A stretch of 64,000 nucleotides of DNA. Origin: JAUUZT01 sp964654015 (GTDB lineage: Bacteria > Chloroflexota > Dehalococcoidia > GIF9 > AB-539-J10). Positions 15,746-24,200 of the stretch are shown here, one piece after another (the stretch's first letter is position 1; each line of letters starts with the position of its first letter). The translations under genes and the position numbers were made by a program. The stretch spans positions 26,817-90,816 of the forward strand of contig CAZZHQ010000002.1 of assembly GCA_964654015.1 (NCBI GenBank), written 5' to 3'. The notes beneath the pieces were generated by a model. That model saw only the letters and a program-made list of their open reading frames with translations, did not search any database and had not been told where the DNA came from.

Positions 15746-17002
15746 TCAATCCTCATCCGCTCGTTCCATTCCTGTGGAATAAATGGTTAGTAAAAGTTCG
15801 GTATCATCAATGAGTCGATAAGTCGGTTTCTTTCCGGAGAGTTTTTCACTCTCATTTAAAATTATTGGAACACCATCGCCCCGCTTTTCCATATAGAAAC
15901 TACGGCCCACACTGCCAACCGTTTCCGCTACTGGTGTTTCCGCAAGCAGGCTAGTGATCAGTTCGTTGCGGGTTACCTGGCGCAGGGCTATGCTTTCAAT
16001 GGTGACGGTATTCGGAAGAGCGCCTGGTGAGTAGATTTCCAGCCGATCATCAAACATGAAGAACCTGATCTTTGATCCAGAAATCGAGTAATCACGATGA
16101 GCAACGGCATTTACGACTGCTTCAAAAACAGCTCGTTCGCTAAACTGCGGTGTTTCTATCCGATAAGGTTCCTTAGTGGCCATAATAGTTTGATTTCTCT
16201 TCAGGAATGCCATGACCTGTTTGATTTGCTGATCTAGTGGTCCGTAAATCTTTTGGGCATCAGTTTGGTAATTGGAGTCTTGCCTTACTCCCCGATAATG
16301 TACAGCTTCAATGAAGGCACTGGGTAGAAAGTGCTCCGGATGTTCACAGCAAAGCAATACACCAGCTACTGAGGCACGGACAGTTCCCCCTTCCTCTTTT
16401 GATAGCAAATTTCGTTTCAGCAGGACAATCTCCGGGGATTCATCAGATCTCGTGGTGAATTTAGGCCACAATTTATCGGATAAGTCGCTCATACTTGATT
16501 GAGGGACAGGCTGTTCTTCGAATCGAATTAACAGGGTCTGTCTACGTTGTTGAAACAAGCGGGCAAGATATTCAGGGGGCATTTTCCGTTTAGAACTCCC
16601 CTGACGATAGAAGTAACCCCCCATACTTTCATGGACAAACAGACTACGTGGGATCTCCACTTTAAGGACGGGCTGTAGTACTCCTGTGTTATCAGAAAGC
16701 TCAATACGGAAAGCGCGGAATAAGACGGGAGGCTTGATACTTTGTTCGCAAATTTCGAATACATATCGCTCGACTATATCTAACTGATCTATAGGTATCC
16801 CAACAATTTCTTTGGTTTTGTCATCAACACCAAGCAGAAGAATGCCATCGAAGGTATTTGCAATAGCTGCTATCTCATCGGAAAGGTCACCACGCGAAGG
16901 GCCAGCAATATTTTCGCCTCTGAATCGGACCATCTTGTATTCAAGTGAAGTATCTTCTCCAAGATGTATTTTTCTCAATAGTTCTTCTATACTGTCAAAC
17001 AT
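15746..17002 (-). CDS. AlbA_2/Schlafen-domain ATP-binding transcriptional-regulator-like protein
   Basis: This protein of about 418 residues has an N-terminal AlbA_2 (Schlafen-type) domain: SLEYKMVRF, then IAAIANTFDGILLLGVDD (about residues 45-62). A C-terminal GHKL-like region follows with AVFEAVVNAVAHRDYSISGSK and LEIYSPGALPN, the pattern of the HATPase_c_4 domain found in this family. The protein is annotated in many genomes as a putative transcriptional regulator and is often seen near defence genes. I place the start at the ATG at 17002, after GGAGG; this overlaps the end of the TrlF-like gene by 8 nt, so the two are translationally coupled. Confidence 0.75.
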   Translation of the reverse strand: MFDSIEELLRKIHLGEDTSLEYKMVRFRGENIAGPSRGDLSDEIAAIANTFDGILLLGVDDKTKEIVGIPIDQLDIVERYVFEICEQSIKPPVLFRAFRIELSDNTGVLQPVLKVEIPRSLFVHESMGGYFYRQGSSKRKMPPEYLARLFQQRRQTLLIRFEEQPVPQSSMSDLSDKLWPKFTTRSDESPEIVLLKRNLLSKEEGGTVRASVAGVLLCCEHPEHFLPSAFIEAVHYRGVRQDSNYQTDAQKIYGPLDQQIKQVMAFLKRNQTIMATKEPYRIETPQFSERAVFEAVVNAVAHRDYSISGSKIRFFMFDDRLEIYSPGALPNTVTIESIALRQVTRNELITSLLAETPVAETVGSVGRSFYMEKRGDGVPIILNESEKLSGKKPTYRLIDDTELLLTIYSTGMERADED

Positions 17003-19760
17003 GACGTCCCTCCAATGCAATGCGGCGATAGCGCTGTTCGAAAGCCTTGCGTCCGCCCTCCATAACCGTGCAAATCGTTTGCCGAACTATGCTCTCCTGA
17101 AGGCTGCCATTACACTCCTTACGTGTTTCTCCGCCTCTCACAACGAGAGCAGTTACCAACTCTGCGTCACCGTTGACGACGATGTTCGCGTTGTGTGTTA
17201 CCACGATTACCTGTCTATGCTGTTTAACCTCCCTCAACTGGGTCACGATTAAGTCATAGATCAGGTGGTTGTCCAGATCGTCCTCCGGCTGGTCCAGAAT
17301 CAGGGGCTCCTTACCGTAGGAAAGTAGAAAAGCCAGGAGCGCCGCGGTTTTCTGGCCGGGCGAACCCTCCTGGATTGACCGGAAGTTCCTCCCATCGCTC
17401 ATTTGGCTGTATTGGACGTCGAGGGAGTCTTCAGGAAACCAAAGGTCAAGGCGGTCAAGAGCTTCGGGTGGGAGCTTTACGATATGGGTCGCGAAACGTC
17501 GGTCTGCCACAGTTCCCTCGTCGTATTGGTCCAAAGCAATCTTTCTAATCTTGTTCTTGATGTTTGCAAGATTCTGTTCGATGTCCTCGGGTCCGTTACC
17601 GTTCCTGTAAAGTTCGCCAAGCAATCCTTCACCACCTATTGAGCCAATGTCTTTATCAAAACCTCTGTCTTCCCTTTGAAGCAATCGGCGAAACTCGGAT
17701 TCGACAGTCTCACGCGTTCCGTAAGGAACGACATGTATCTGGACATACTGGTTATCACTTAGGATGTTATTGATGAAATCCCCGCGAGATTTGGTCAGCT
17801 CTTGGCGGATTTCTACCAGTTGTTGCAATCGAAACTTTGCCTGTTTATTTAGCTCTTCGACCTGTTTTTTACGCTCGTCCAGTTCCTTCAGCCGCTGCTC
17901 GATGGTCTGCCGGCGCTGTACGAACTCGCCGTAAGTTGCAGGATCGCCGGCCCCTTCTTGGGCCAGATTCTCTCGCAGTTCTTGATAGGCTTGTGCAGCA
18001 GCACTGACGCTCTGTTTCCAGGACGACTCATCCCTGTTTTTCCGCCATTCGGCGAGAACTTCATCTGTTTGCGATGCAAGAGATTCAACCGCTTTTCGGA
18101 TTTCATCCAGGCGATCATGTACCTTGGCAGCATGCTTGCGCAATTCAGTATCTATCGCTGAATCCGGATTGAAGGTTGTTTCGTCGAGAAGGTCTGGGAC
18201 TATTTCTCCCGCGACTTTACGTAATTGGTCTCCTGCACCAGTCCAGCCTTCCTCCCATGCCTCGACATCCCGTTTCTGGCGGCTCCGTTTTTGGAAGGTT
18301 TTAAGGACATCGGCATGTCCTGCCTGCTCGAAGATGGCCAGTTTTCGTTTCACGTCGTCGAGTTCTCCTCGAAGACGTGGCTCCTCTGAGAGACCTGCTT
18401 CGATTTCTCTGGCCTTAGCGCGTAGAGAAAGAAATCGTCCTTCCTGCTCATTCCACCGATCATTCCAAGACCGATAGTCAACCTTCGAAGCTTCATCGAC
18501 AACCTTGAGTAGCGCAAGCGGCGTCTTCGTTAGCTGGAATATCTGCTTCTGGCTGTAAATACGTACAGGAAACCGTTGTTGAATATCGCCTTCTGCGGGG
18601 CGCCATTCTGCATCGATATATTCCTCAATGGGTTCAAGGTCCCCGGCAGGATTCCACTGAACACGAAACCGAGAACCGTTCTTGCGATAAATCGCCGTGA
18701 TCGCAGTGTCGTTTGTGAGTAGCCCTACGTCTTCTCTATCCGGGTAAACACGCCCATACTTTTCAAACTCTGCTTTCAAATCGTCCGGCAGCTCATCCTT
18801 CCGTCGCAGAACAAAGCGAAGGAACTCGACGATGGTCGACTTTCCCGTGCCCCTGCCCCCAATGATGGCATTGAGCCAGGGGTTAAGCTCGATATAGAAG
18901 GGTTGAGAGTGGCCTAAAAAGCGTGCTTGCGAGATCTTTATGGATTCCAATACCAATGCCGCGTGCTCATTTGGGTTTTCGGTCCCCTGGTCGGATCGGC
19001 GAATCGAGAGGGGTCCGTCAAGCAGAGCGAGCCGCAACCCTTCGATGTTGGGCGAACCCATCTTAACCCAGGTGAAATGGCTGCCTGGATATCGCTGTCC
19101 CGTGTTACCGGAAGGATGATGGGCGTCCGATCCAAGGATTTCAGTCCAGCACAGGTTTTTGCTAATGTATGCTTGTGGTTTCTGATATGCATGGTTCATT
19201 AGCTCAAGGGTGAAGATATCTTTGCAGTTCAATATTTGCTGTAATGTAGTCCCCGTTTGTTGAAAAAGCCCGTTGTTCTCATCCACATGGGCAGGAATTG
19301 CTATTCCATTGGCCGATACTATAGCGTCGATTACTTCGATAAACGATTTGGTTGTGACAACATTGTTTGAACCCTTTGTTCCAGTGAATCCCGCAGCTCC
19401 GAGGAGTGAGTCGATATCCGATGTTGTTTTATCGCATCCCAGGATTGCCAGAAGATGCACGCCGCCGTTAACCGAGATTTCTACACTGGGGAACACATAT
19501 ATAGGCCTGAATCCCTCAGGTTGCTCTGATTCGAGTTCGCTAAGTGCTGTCTTAACGCGATCAACCCATCCGCCAGTGTTATGATCCGTGATGGCAACGC
19601 AATCAATGCCTGCTCGCATATAGTCGAGAAGCCATTCCCTAGGTTTACGTTGTTTGAGAGCCGCCTGATCTGTGCCCTTGCCGTAATCGTCCGAAGCTGG
19701 AGTATGGGTATGCAAATCAAACTTCCACCACCGCGAACCGTTCCATTTCCAGTCTGTCAT
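16995..19760 (-). CDS. PHP-domain plus SMC-like AAA ATPase (TrlF-type)
   Basis: This 921-residue protein starts with a PHP phosphoesterase domain: FDLHTHTPASDDYG (about residues 14-27), AITDHN (about 57-62) and GSDAHHPSG (about 209-217), giving the metal-binding His/Asp set. An ABC/SMC-type ATPase follows, with Walker A GGRGTGKST (about 300). The middle is a long coiled coil (about 420-690, rich in Lys/Glu/Gln). The C-terminal half of the ATPase has SPGQKTAALLAFLL (signature) and LILDQPEDDLDN (Walker B/D-loop). The architecture fits TrlF-like proteins, which are associated with phage defence and DNA repair. It overlaps the AlbA_2 gene downstream. Upstream is a collapsed BREX type 3 gene, so I infer a defence role. 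Confidence 0.8.
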   Translation of the reverse strand: MTDWKWNGSRWWKFDLHTHTPASDDYGKGTDQAALKQRKPREWLLDYMRAGIDCVAITDHNTGGWVDRVKTALSELESEQPEGFRPIYVFPSVEISVNGGVHLLAILGCDKTTSDIDSLLGAAGFTGTKGSNNVVTTKSFIEVIDAIVSANGIAIPAHVDENNGLFQQTGTTLQQILNCKDIFTLELMNHAYQKPQAYISKNLCWTEILGSDAHHPSGNTGQRYPGSHFTWVKMGSPNIEGLRLALLDGPLSIRRSDQGTENPNEHAALVLESIKISQARFLGHSQPFYIELNPWLNAIIGGRGTGKSTIVEFLRFVLRRKDELPDDLKAEFEKYGRVYPDREDVGLLTNDTAITAIYRKNGSRFRVQWNPAGDLEPIEEYIDAEWRPAEGDIQQRFPVRIYSQKQIFQLTKTPLALLKVVDEASKVDYRSWNDRWNEQEGRFLSLRAKAREIEAGLSEEPRLRGELDDVKRKLAIFEQAGHADVLKTFQKRSRQKRDVEAWEEGWTGAGDQLRKVAGEIVPDLLDETTFNPDSAIDTELRKHAAKVHDRLDEIRKAVESLASQTDEVLAEWRKNRDESSWKQSVSAAAQAYQELRENLAQEGAGDPATYGEFVQRRQTIEQRLKELDERKKQVEELNKQAKFRLQQLVEIRQELTKSRGDFINNILSDNQYVQIHVVPYGTRETVESEFRRLLQREDRGFDKDIGSIGGEGLLGELYRNGNGPEDIEQNLANIKNKIRKIALDQYDEGTVADRRFATHIVKLPPEALDRLDLWFPEDSLDVQYSQMSDGRNFRSIQEGSPGQKTAALLAFLLSYGKEPLILDQPEDDLDNHLIYDLIVTQLREVKQHRQVIVVTHNANIVVNGDAELVTALVVRGGETRKECNGSLQESIVRQTICTVMEGGRKAFEQRYRRIALEGRHV

Positions 19761-20078
19761 GATTCACCTCCTGTTCTAGTCACCGCTTGGTCGTACCGCC
19801 TGAGGAGTTTGGGTTCCTCCTGGAGGACATTCTCCTGAATCTTGCGGGCTACGGCAATAATTATAGTGTAGCCGCGCTCTTGCCAGGTTTTTTTGAAGCC
19901 AGCGCGAAAGGTCCAGATTGACGTTAATCCGCGGAGCGCCAACGTGTCCTTGTACGTCTTGAAGGGCAGTGGTTTTCCCTGCTCCTGCCGGAGCTACGAC
20001 CAGCATGAGCCGGTGATATAGTTCATTTGCTTGTTTGATCTTTCGCACAATCTGATCCGCGAGTGGTTCTGCCATCAC
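19757..20078 (-). pseudogene. brxF: brxF remnant (BREX type 3 P-loop protein), truncated and joined to an unrelated C-terminal tail
   Basis: From the ATG at 20078 the frame gives MMAEPLADQIVRKIKQAN, the P-loop APAGAGKTTAL and GAPRINVNLDLSR. This is the N-terminal third of BREX-3 BrxF, a P-loop protein normally about 150 residues long. After residue about 58 the match stops. The remaining frame is out of phase with a better-looking segment ending LLRRYDQAVTRTGG (read to 19757), which looks like the C-terminus of another protein I cannot name. The upstream HTH gene overlaps its start by 4 nt. The simplest reading is a large internal deletion of a BREX-3 cassette that fused its first and last genes. 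Confidence 0.6.
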
Positions 20079-20281
20079 TGTTTCCTCTTTGTATCTGGCT
20101 TACTAACTCTCGTTTCATCCAACCATCTGTCAATGGCCTCCTTCCGGAAGCGCCAGTGACGACCCACCTTCTGGGACGGAACCTTACCTTCCCGAACGAG
20201 CTTATAGAGCGTGGATTTCGAGATTTTCAGGTAGAAGGAGAGCTCTTCGATAGTCAGGACATCGCCTGGTTTTTTATCCAT
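20075..20281 (-). CDS. Excisionase-type helix-turn-helix regulator (BREX-3 leader gene)
   Basis: This protein of about 68 residues reads from the ATG at 20281, which has GGAGAGG upstream; an in-frame GTG lies 9 nt earlier. The sequence VLTIEELSFYLKISKSTLYKLV, then GKVPSQKVGRHWRFRKEAIDRWL, is the MerR/excisionase-like HTH domain usual at the head of BREX type 3 loci. It probably binds the palindrome in its own promoter (20356-20370) and controls the locus. It overlaps brxF' by 4 nt. In a complete BREX-3 locus it is followed by brxF, brxC, pglXI, brxHII and pglZ, all absent here. Confidence 0.75.
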   Translation of the reverse strand: MDKKPGDVLTIEELSFYLKISKSTLYKLVREGKVPSQKVGRHWRFRKEAIDRWLDETRVSKPDTKRKQ

Positions 20282-20342
20282 CAGGTACACCTCTCCGCCC
20301 GCAAGGCAAAAGTCCCTTCATAATGCCTCATAACGATTAACT

Positions 20343-20371
20343 AATATACAGTTAGTGACAGTTGCTGTCAA
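20343..20371 (-). promoter_or_regulatory. Near-consensus promoter with palindromic operator upstream of the HTH gene
   Basis: On the minus strand: TTGACA (20371-20366), a 17-bp spacer, and TATATT (20348-20343). The -35 box is embedded in the perfect palindrome TGACAG-TTG-CTGTCA (20356-20370), the expected place for an autorepressor. The start of the HTH gene is about 60 nt downstream. This is the best-formed promoter I found in the window. Confidence 0.7.
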
Positions 20372-20606
20372 CCTTTTTTCTGGATTTGAGATAATCAATG
20401 CCTAATTCGACTAGATACTGGTTGGAATGAGTGCCATTTCACTACTGTATGTTTTATATTTAATAAAGACCCATGCCAAAACGCTGATCTCCCTGGCGTG
20501 AACCGGTACGAGGTAGTCTAGTTCTTCAGTGAAAAAGACTTGAGTACACGTAAATGGCCTTGAGGGAAACCTGTCTCTGGTTATACTTTAATGACCGCTT
20601 GCTGGT

Positions 20607-22910
20607 TCAGGATGCTATTGGGGGTGCCGGTGTCTCTGATTCGCTTATTTCCGGGATTAGACTGTTACGCCGTTCACGGATGGCTGCCTGTGCCGCAACC
20701 AGTTTAGCTGTTGGTATGCGGAAAGGACTGCAACTCACATAATCAACCAGTATATTATGGAGATAGCAAACAGAATTGGGCTCTCCTGCCTGCTCACCAC
20801 AAACACCAACTTCAATGCCAGGTTTACTGCGCCGTGCCCAGAAGAGGGCTGTCTCCATGAGACGGCCAACGCCTTTGATATCCAGTATTTCGAATGGATT
20901 ATTCCGCAGAATGCCAAGCCTGAGGTATGATGAGAGGAATTTTTTCTCCACGTCCTCCCTGCTGAATGAGAATACGGCCTGCGTCAGGTCATTGGTGCCG
21001 AAAGAGAAGAAATCCACCACTTCAGCCAGACTTCCTGCTCTCATGCAGGCTCGTACGGTCTCCATCATTACACCAAACTTCAGCTTCATCCCTTTTAACA
21101 TATCTTTAACAAGCAGTGTTTCTTTAGCAGTGATGACCTGCGGGAGCATAATGGATACATTTGCAGGGACATCTTCCATTGCTTGTTGGATAGCATTAAG
21201 TTGCATCTGGTATAGCTCTGGGACTGTGACAGCAAGGCGAACACCTCTGTGACCCAGCATGGGATTGGTTTCCCTGAGGTCGGCGATTCGCTGGCGTATG
21301 CGGACGTCTTTCACCTGGTCTTCGCGTGGAAGGAATTCATGTAGGGGCAGGTCCAAAAGCCTGATGATAATGGGTAATCCTTTTAGCACCTTGAAAAGCA
21401 CTCCGAAATCTTTTGTCTGTAAAATTTGCAGCTCATCCAGTGCTGTTCTCTGTTCTTTTTCATTTCTGGCGAGAATGAACTCACGGATGACAGAAAGGCG
21501 TTCAGGAGCATTAAACATCCTCTCTGTACGGCAAAGGCCGATTCCTTCGGCGCCGAACTGTTGTGCTTGCGCAATCATTTCCGGGGTGTCTGCATTGGCT
21601 CGAATACCAAGTCGCTTAAATCCATTGCACCATGTTAGCAGTGTGCCAAGTTCAGGAGTGAGTCCTACCTTTTCCACTGGCAATAGACCCAGGTAAACAT
21701 TTCCGCTGCTGCCATCGATAGTAATATCATCACCTTCTTTGACTATTTGTTCCCCGAAGGTGAACTGTTTTAATTCATAGTTGATACTGATTTCTTCTGC
21801 ACCACAGACGCATGGCTTGCCCATGGCTCTGGTGACAATAGCCGCATGAGAAGTCAAGCCTCCTTTTTGAGTGAAAACACCATCTGCGGCAGCGATTCCC
21901 TGGATATCATCAGGGCTGGTCTCTGCCCTGACAAGGATTGTAGAAAGCCCTTTGTTTGTCATCTGCTGGACAGCGGTGGTATCAAAGGCTACTTTTCCGC
22001 CAACAGCTCCCGGTGCGGCATTCAGTCCCTTTACCAGCACCTTGTATTTGGATGGATTCTTGATTTGGTTATGCAGCATCCCCCGTATGTCAGCGACGGT
22101 AACTCGCATAATCGCTTCTTCCATGGTTATGGTATTTTCCTCAACCATGTCAACGGCAATTTTCATAGCTGCATATCCGCTGCGTTTACCATTTCTGGTC
22201 TGGAGGAGATAGAGCTCGCCTGCTTCAATGGTGAACTCAATATCCTGCATGTCCCGGAAATAACTTTCAAGCTTTACGCCAAGACCATCAAGTTGTTTAT
22301 AAATGGATGGCATTACCTTCTTTAGTTTCTCAATTGGTTCAGGTGTTCTTACTCCCGAAACGAGATCCTCTCCCTGCGCCTTTGATAAATACTCGCCGAA
22401 AAGACCTTTGGCGCCGGTACTGGGGTTACGGGTAAAGACCACCCCGGTGCCTGAAGCGTCATCTTTGTTTCCATATACCATTGCCTGTATAACGGCGGAA
22501 GTGCCCAGGGTGGAACTGATGTTATTCAGGCGGCGGTATTCAACCGCCCGCATACTGTCCCAGGACTCAAATATGCTCCTAACAGCACTGGCCATTTTTG
22601 AGTAATCACCAATATTTAAAATGGTATCCATCATACCTGGCATGGATACAGGTGCGGAGGACCTTACCGAAACTTCTAGTCCCTCTCCCAGTTTCCTGCC
22701 CATTTTTTCTTCAAGAACTGAAAGAGCTTCTCTGATTTCGTCTTCGGGTAGTAATTTGGTTTCTCTCCATTGCTTATAGGCATCAATGGAGATGGTAAAT
22801 CCTGGTGGTATTGGAAGCCCAATCCTTGTCATGGTAACAAGGTTGGCACCTTTGTTGCCAAGCCGTAGCTTGTCGTTGAAATTGTCGCTGAATAGATGTA
22901 CGTACTGCAA
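20607..22910 (-). CDS. ppdK: Pyruvate, phosphate dikinase, short form
   Basis: This 767-residue protein interconverts pyruvate and PEP using ATP, Pi, AMP and PPi. The N-terminal ATP-grasp has KLRLGNKGANLVTM (about residues 14-27) and VSVRSSAPVSMPGMMDTILN. The central phosphohistidine domain has GGLTSHAAIVTRAMGKPCVCG (about 353-373). The C-terminal barrel has GAEGIGLCRTERM and GVCGEQAGEP with the catalytic cysteine. Usual PPDK is about 870-890 residues. Here the stretch after MDTILNIGDYSKM runs straight into IFESWDSMRAVEYRRLNN, so the helical insertion of about 95 residues in the ATP-grasp is missing. All catalytic residues are present. The start is a TTG at 22910 with a weak GGAAGG site. Neighbours are unrelated. 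Confidence 0.85.
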   Translation of the reverse strand: MQYVHLFSDNFNDKLRLGNKGANLVTMTRIGLPIPPGFTISIDAYKQWRETKLLPEDEIREALSVLEEKMGRKLGEGLEVSVRSSAPVSMPGMMDTILNIGDYSKMASAVRSIFESWDSMRAVEYRRLNNISSTLGTSAVIQAMVYGNKDDASGTGVVFTRNPSTGAKGLFGEYLSKAQGEDLVSGVRTPEPIEKLKKVMPSIYKQLDGLGVKLESYFRDMQDIEFTIEAGELYLLQTRNGKRSGYAAMKIAVDMVEENTITMEEAIMRVTVADIRGMLHNQIKNPSKYKVLVKGLNAAPGAVGGKVAFDTTAVQQMTNKGLSTILVRAETSPDDIQGIAAADGVFTQKGGLTSHAAIVTRAMGKPCVCGAEEISINYELKQFTFGEQIVKEGDDITIDGSSGNVYLGLLPVEKVGLTPELGTLLTWCNGFKRLGIRANADTPEMIAQAQQFGAEGIGLCRTERMFNAPERLSVIREFILARNEKEQRTALDELQILQTKDFGVLFKVLKGLPIIIRLLDLPLHEFLPREDQVKDVRIRQRIADLRETNPMLGHRGVRLAVTVPELYQMQLNAIQQAMEDVPANVSIMLPQVITAKETLLVKDMLKGMKLKFGVMMETVRACMRAGSLAEVVDFFSFGTNDLTQAVFSFSREDVEKKFLSSYLRLGILRNNPFEILDIKGVGRLMETALFWARRSKPGIEVGVCGEQAGEPNSVCYLHNILVDYVSCSPFRIPTAKLVAAQAAIRERRNSLIPEISESETPAPPIAS

Positions 22911-23061
22911 TTTATTGAACCATTCCTTCCGGGGATAAATTTAATTTGACTAATTTACGAGGGGGAACTGAGGAGTTGACGTAATGTCAATCTTTAAATA
23001 ATCTCGCTGCGTATTTATATTTTTATTTCGAGACGAAGTATAGTCTATTTCCTCGTAAAAA

Positions 23062-23350
23062 GCCAAGTTATAGTTGATGGTGACTAAAATACTATAGAAA
23101 ATTAATGTAGATGGCTGAAATAACCGTTCGGGGGGGTTACAACAAAGTGTTCAATTGCTATACTCTGTAGAGCATAAAAAGAAGAGGAGAAGGGTCATAA
23201 ACAAAGAAAAAGATCTGTTAGCGATAGTATTGTTGAGCATAGGGATGAGCATAGCAGTGGTTCCTCTTATCGGACTCACGCCAAACCGTACCCCCTGAGG
23301 AATCAGGCTTAACCCTGTCCTCATAACAATCATAGCCTTTATTCTGCTGA
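23062..23350 (+). pseudogene. Decayed partial copy of the DUF1616 gene and its promoter
   Basis: From about 23062 to 23221 the sequence is nearly identical to 31464-31622: promoter region, leader and first codons of the DUF1616 gene. It then skips about 170 bp and resumes with a diverged copy of about 31798-31915 (common text includes CCTCTTATCGG), full of frame breaks. It has no open frame. The promoter boxes TTACAA (23137-23142) and TATACT (23159-23164), 16 bp apart, are intact in both copies. The relic forms the left border of the restriction-modification island. Confidence 0.8.
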
Positions 23351-23419
23351 TATCCATTTACCCTCCCATATTTATCTCCAGTATCAGCCACATTGAGAAG
23401 ACTAATATAATCCGTCAGC

Positions 23420-24190
23420 TTATTCGCCGACAATAAACAATTCCGTGTCAAAATATGCTCTGGTTAAGTAGGCTGCAAATCGTGCTTTATCTCCCAAAGT
23501 CTCGGTTTGGACTACACGAGTTTTTTTAAGCATATCTGTTTTTATGAATCGTTCTTCAAGCAATCTCACAGTGTTATCAATCATTTCGTCAAAGAAAGCT
23601 TCGTTTATTTTTTTACGTCGGCTTTCGGATGTTGAGATATATGACTGCACGAAAGATTCTCCTTTTAATGCCCTTTTGAGTATTCTCGGTTCCTTTGAGC
23701 AAAAATAAGCAGGTAGGTTTCTATTAAAAGCCACATAATGCTGGTGTTCATCAGGCAAATGGCCAATATCACTCGGGCTAAAAAGAGTGGAACGGTAGAA
23801 TACATGTTTATTGGTATAGTATTCGGTTAGCTCGTCATCTGTATAAAATTCTGGGGCGATATAGTAAACCTCATTGCCACTCAGCTCCAGATAAATCAGC
23901 AGCTCATGTTGCATTGAATATTTACTGCGAATCAAATACATCCTATAGAAAGGTGCATTGAATAACTCCCAGTGTTCAGAATAGACACGTTTTAGAAAAT
24001 GAGACCTTTTAAACTGGAGATACAAAGGAGCACCTACCAAAGGAAGCTCAACGTCGTATCCTCCTCCAACCTGCCCCTCTTTTTTCAATGAAGGGAATAT
24101 AGGATGACCTCTCAAAGCACCTAAGACGCCATTTGCAAGTTCCTCGGTAACAGCATATCCATAAGAGAATTCCGAAAATCGTGGTTCCAC
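23420..24190 (-). CDS. Unknown 256-residue protein at the tail of the type III R-M operon
   Basis: The GTG start at 24190 has AGGAGG 6 nt upstream, 11 nt after the mod stop codon, so it belongs to the same transcript. I do not recognise the family. An early segment, GGGYDVELPLVGAPLYLQFKR (about residues 42-62), has an acid-then-QxK spacing reminiscent of PD-(D/E)XK nuclease strands, but this is weak. The rest is aromatic and basic without known motifs. Nothing further is shared with other proteins in the window. Its 3' end lies 70 nt from the decayed DUF1616 copy. Confidence 0.55.
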   Translation of the reverse strand: MEPRFSEFSYGYAVTEELANGVLGALRGHPIFPSLKKEGQVGGGYDVELPLVGAPLYLQFKRSHFLKRVYSEHWELFNAPFYRMYLIRSKYSMQHELLIYLELSGNEVYYIAPEFYTDDELTEYYTNKHVFYRSTLFSPSDIGHLPDEHQHYVAFNRNLPAYFCSKEPRILKRALKGESFVQSYISTSESRRKKINEAFFDEMIDNTVRLLEERFIKTDMLKKTRVVQTETLGDKARFAAYLTRAYFDTELFIVGE

Positions 24191-24200
24191 AGAATACCTC

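Noticed and set aside
22976..22990. Small palindrome TTGAC-GTAAT-GTCAA upstream of PPDK
   Set aside because: Only five-base arms and no -10 box at the right distance; could easily be chance.
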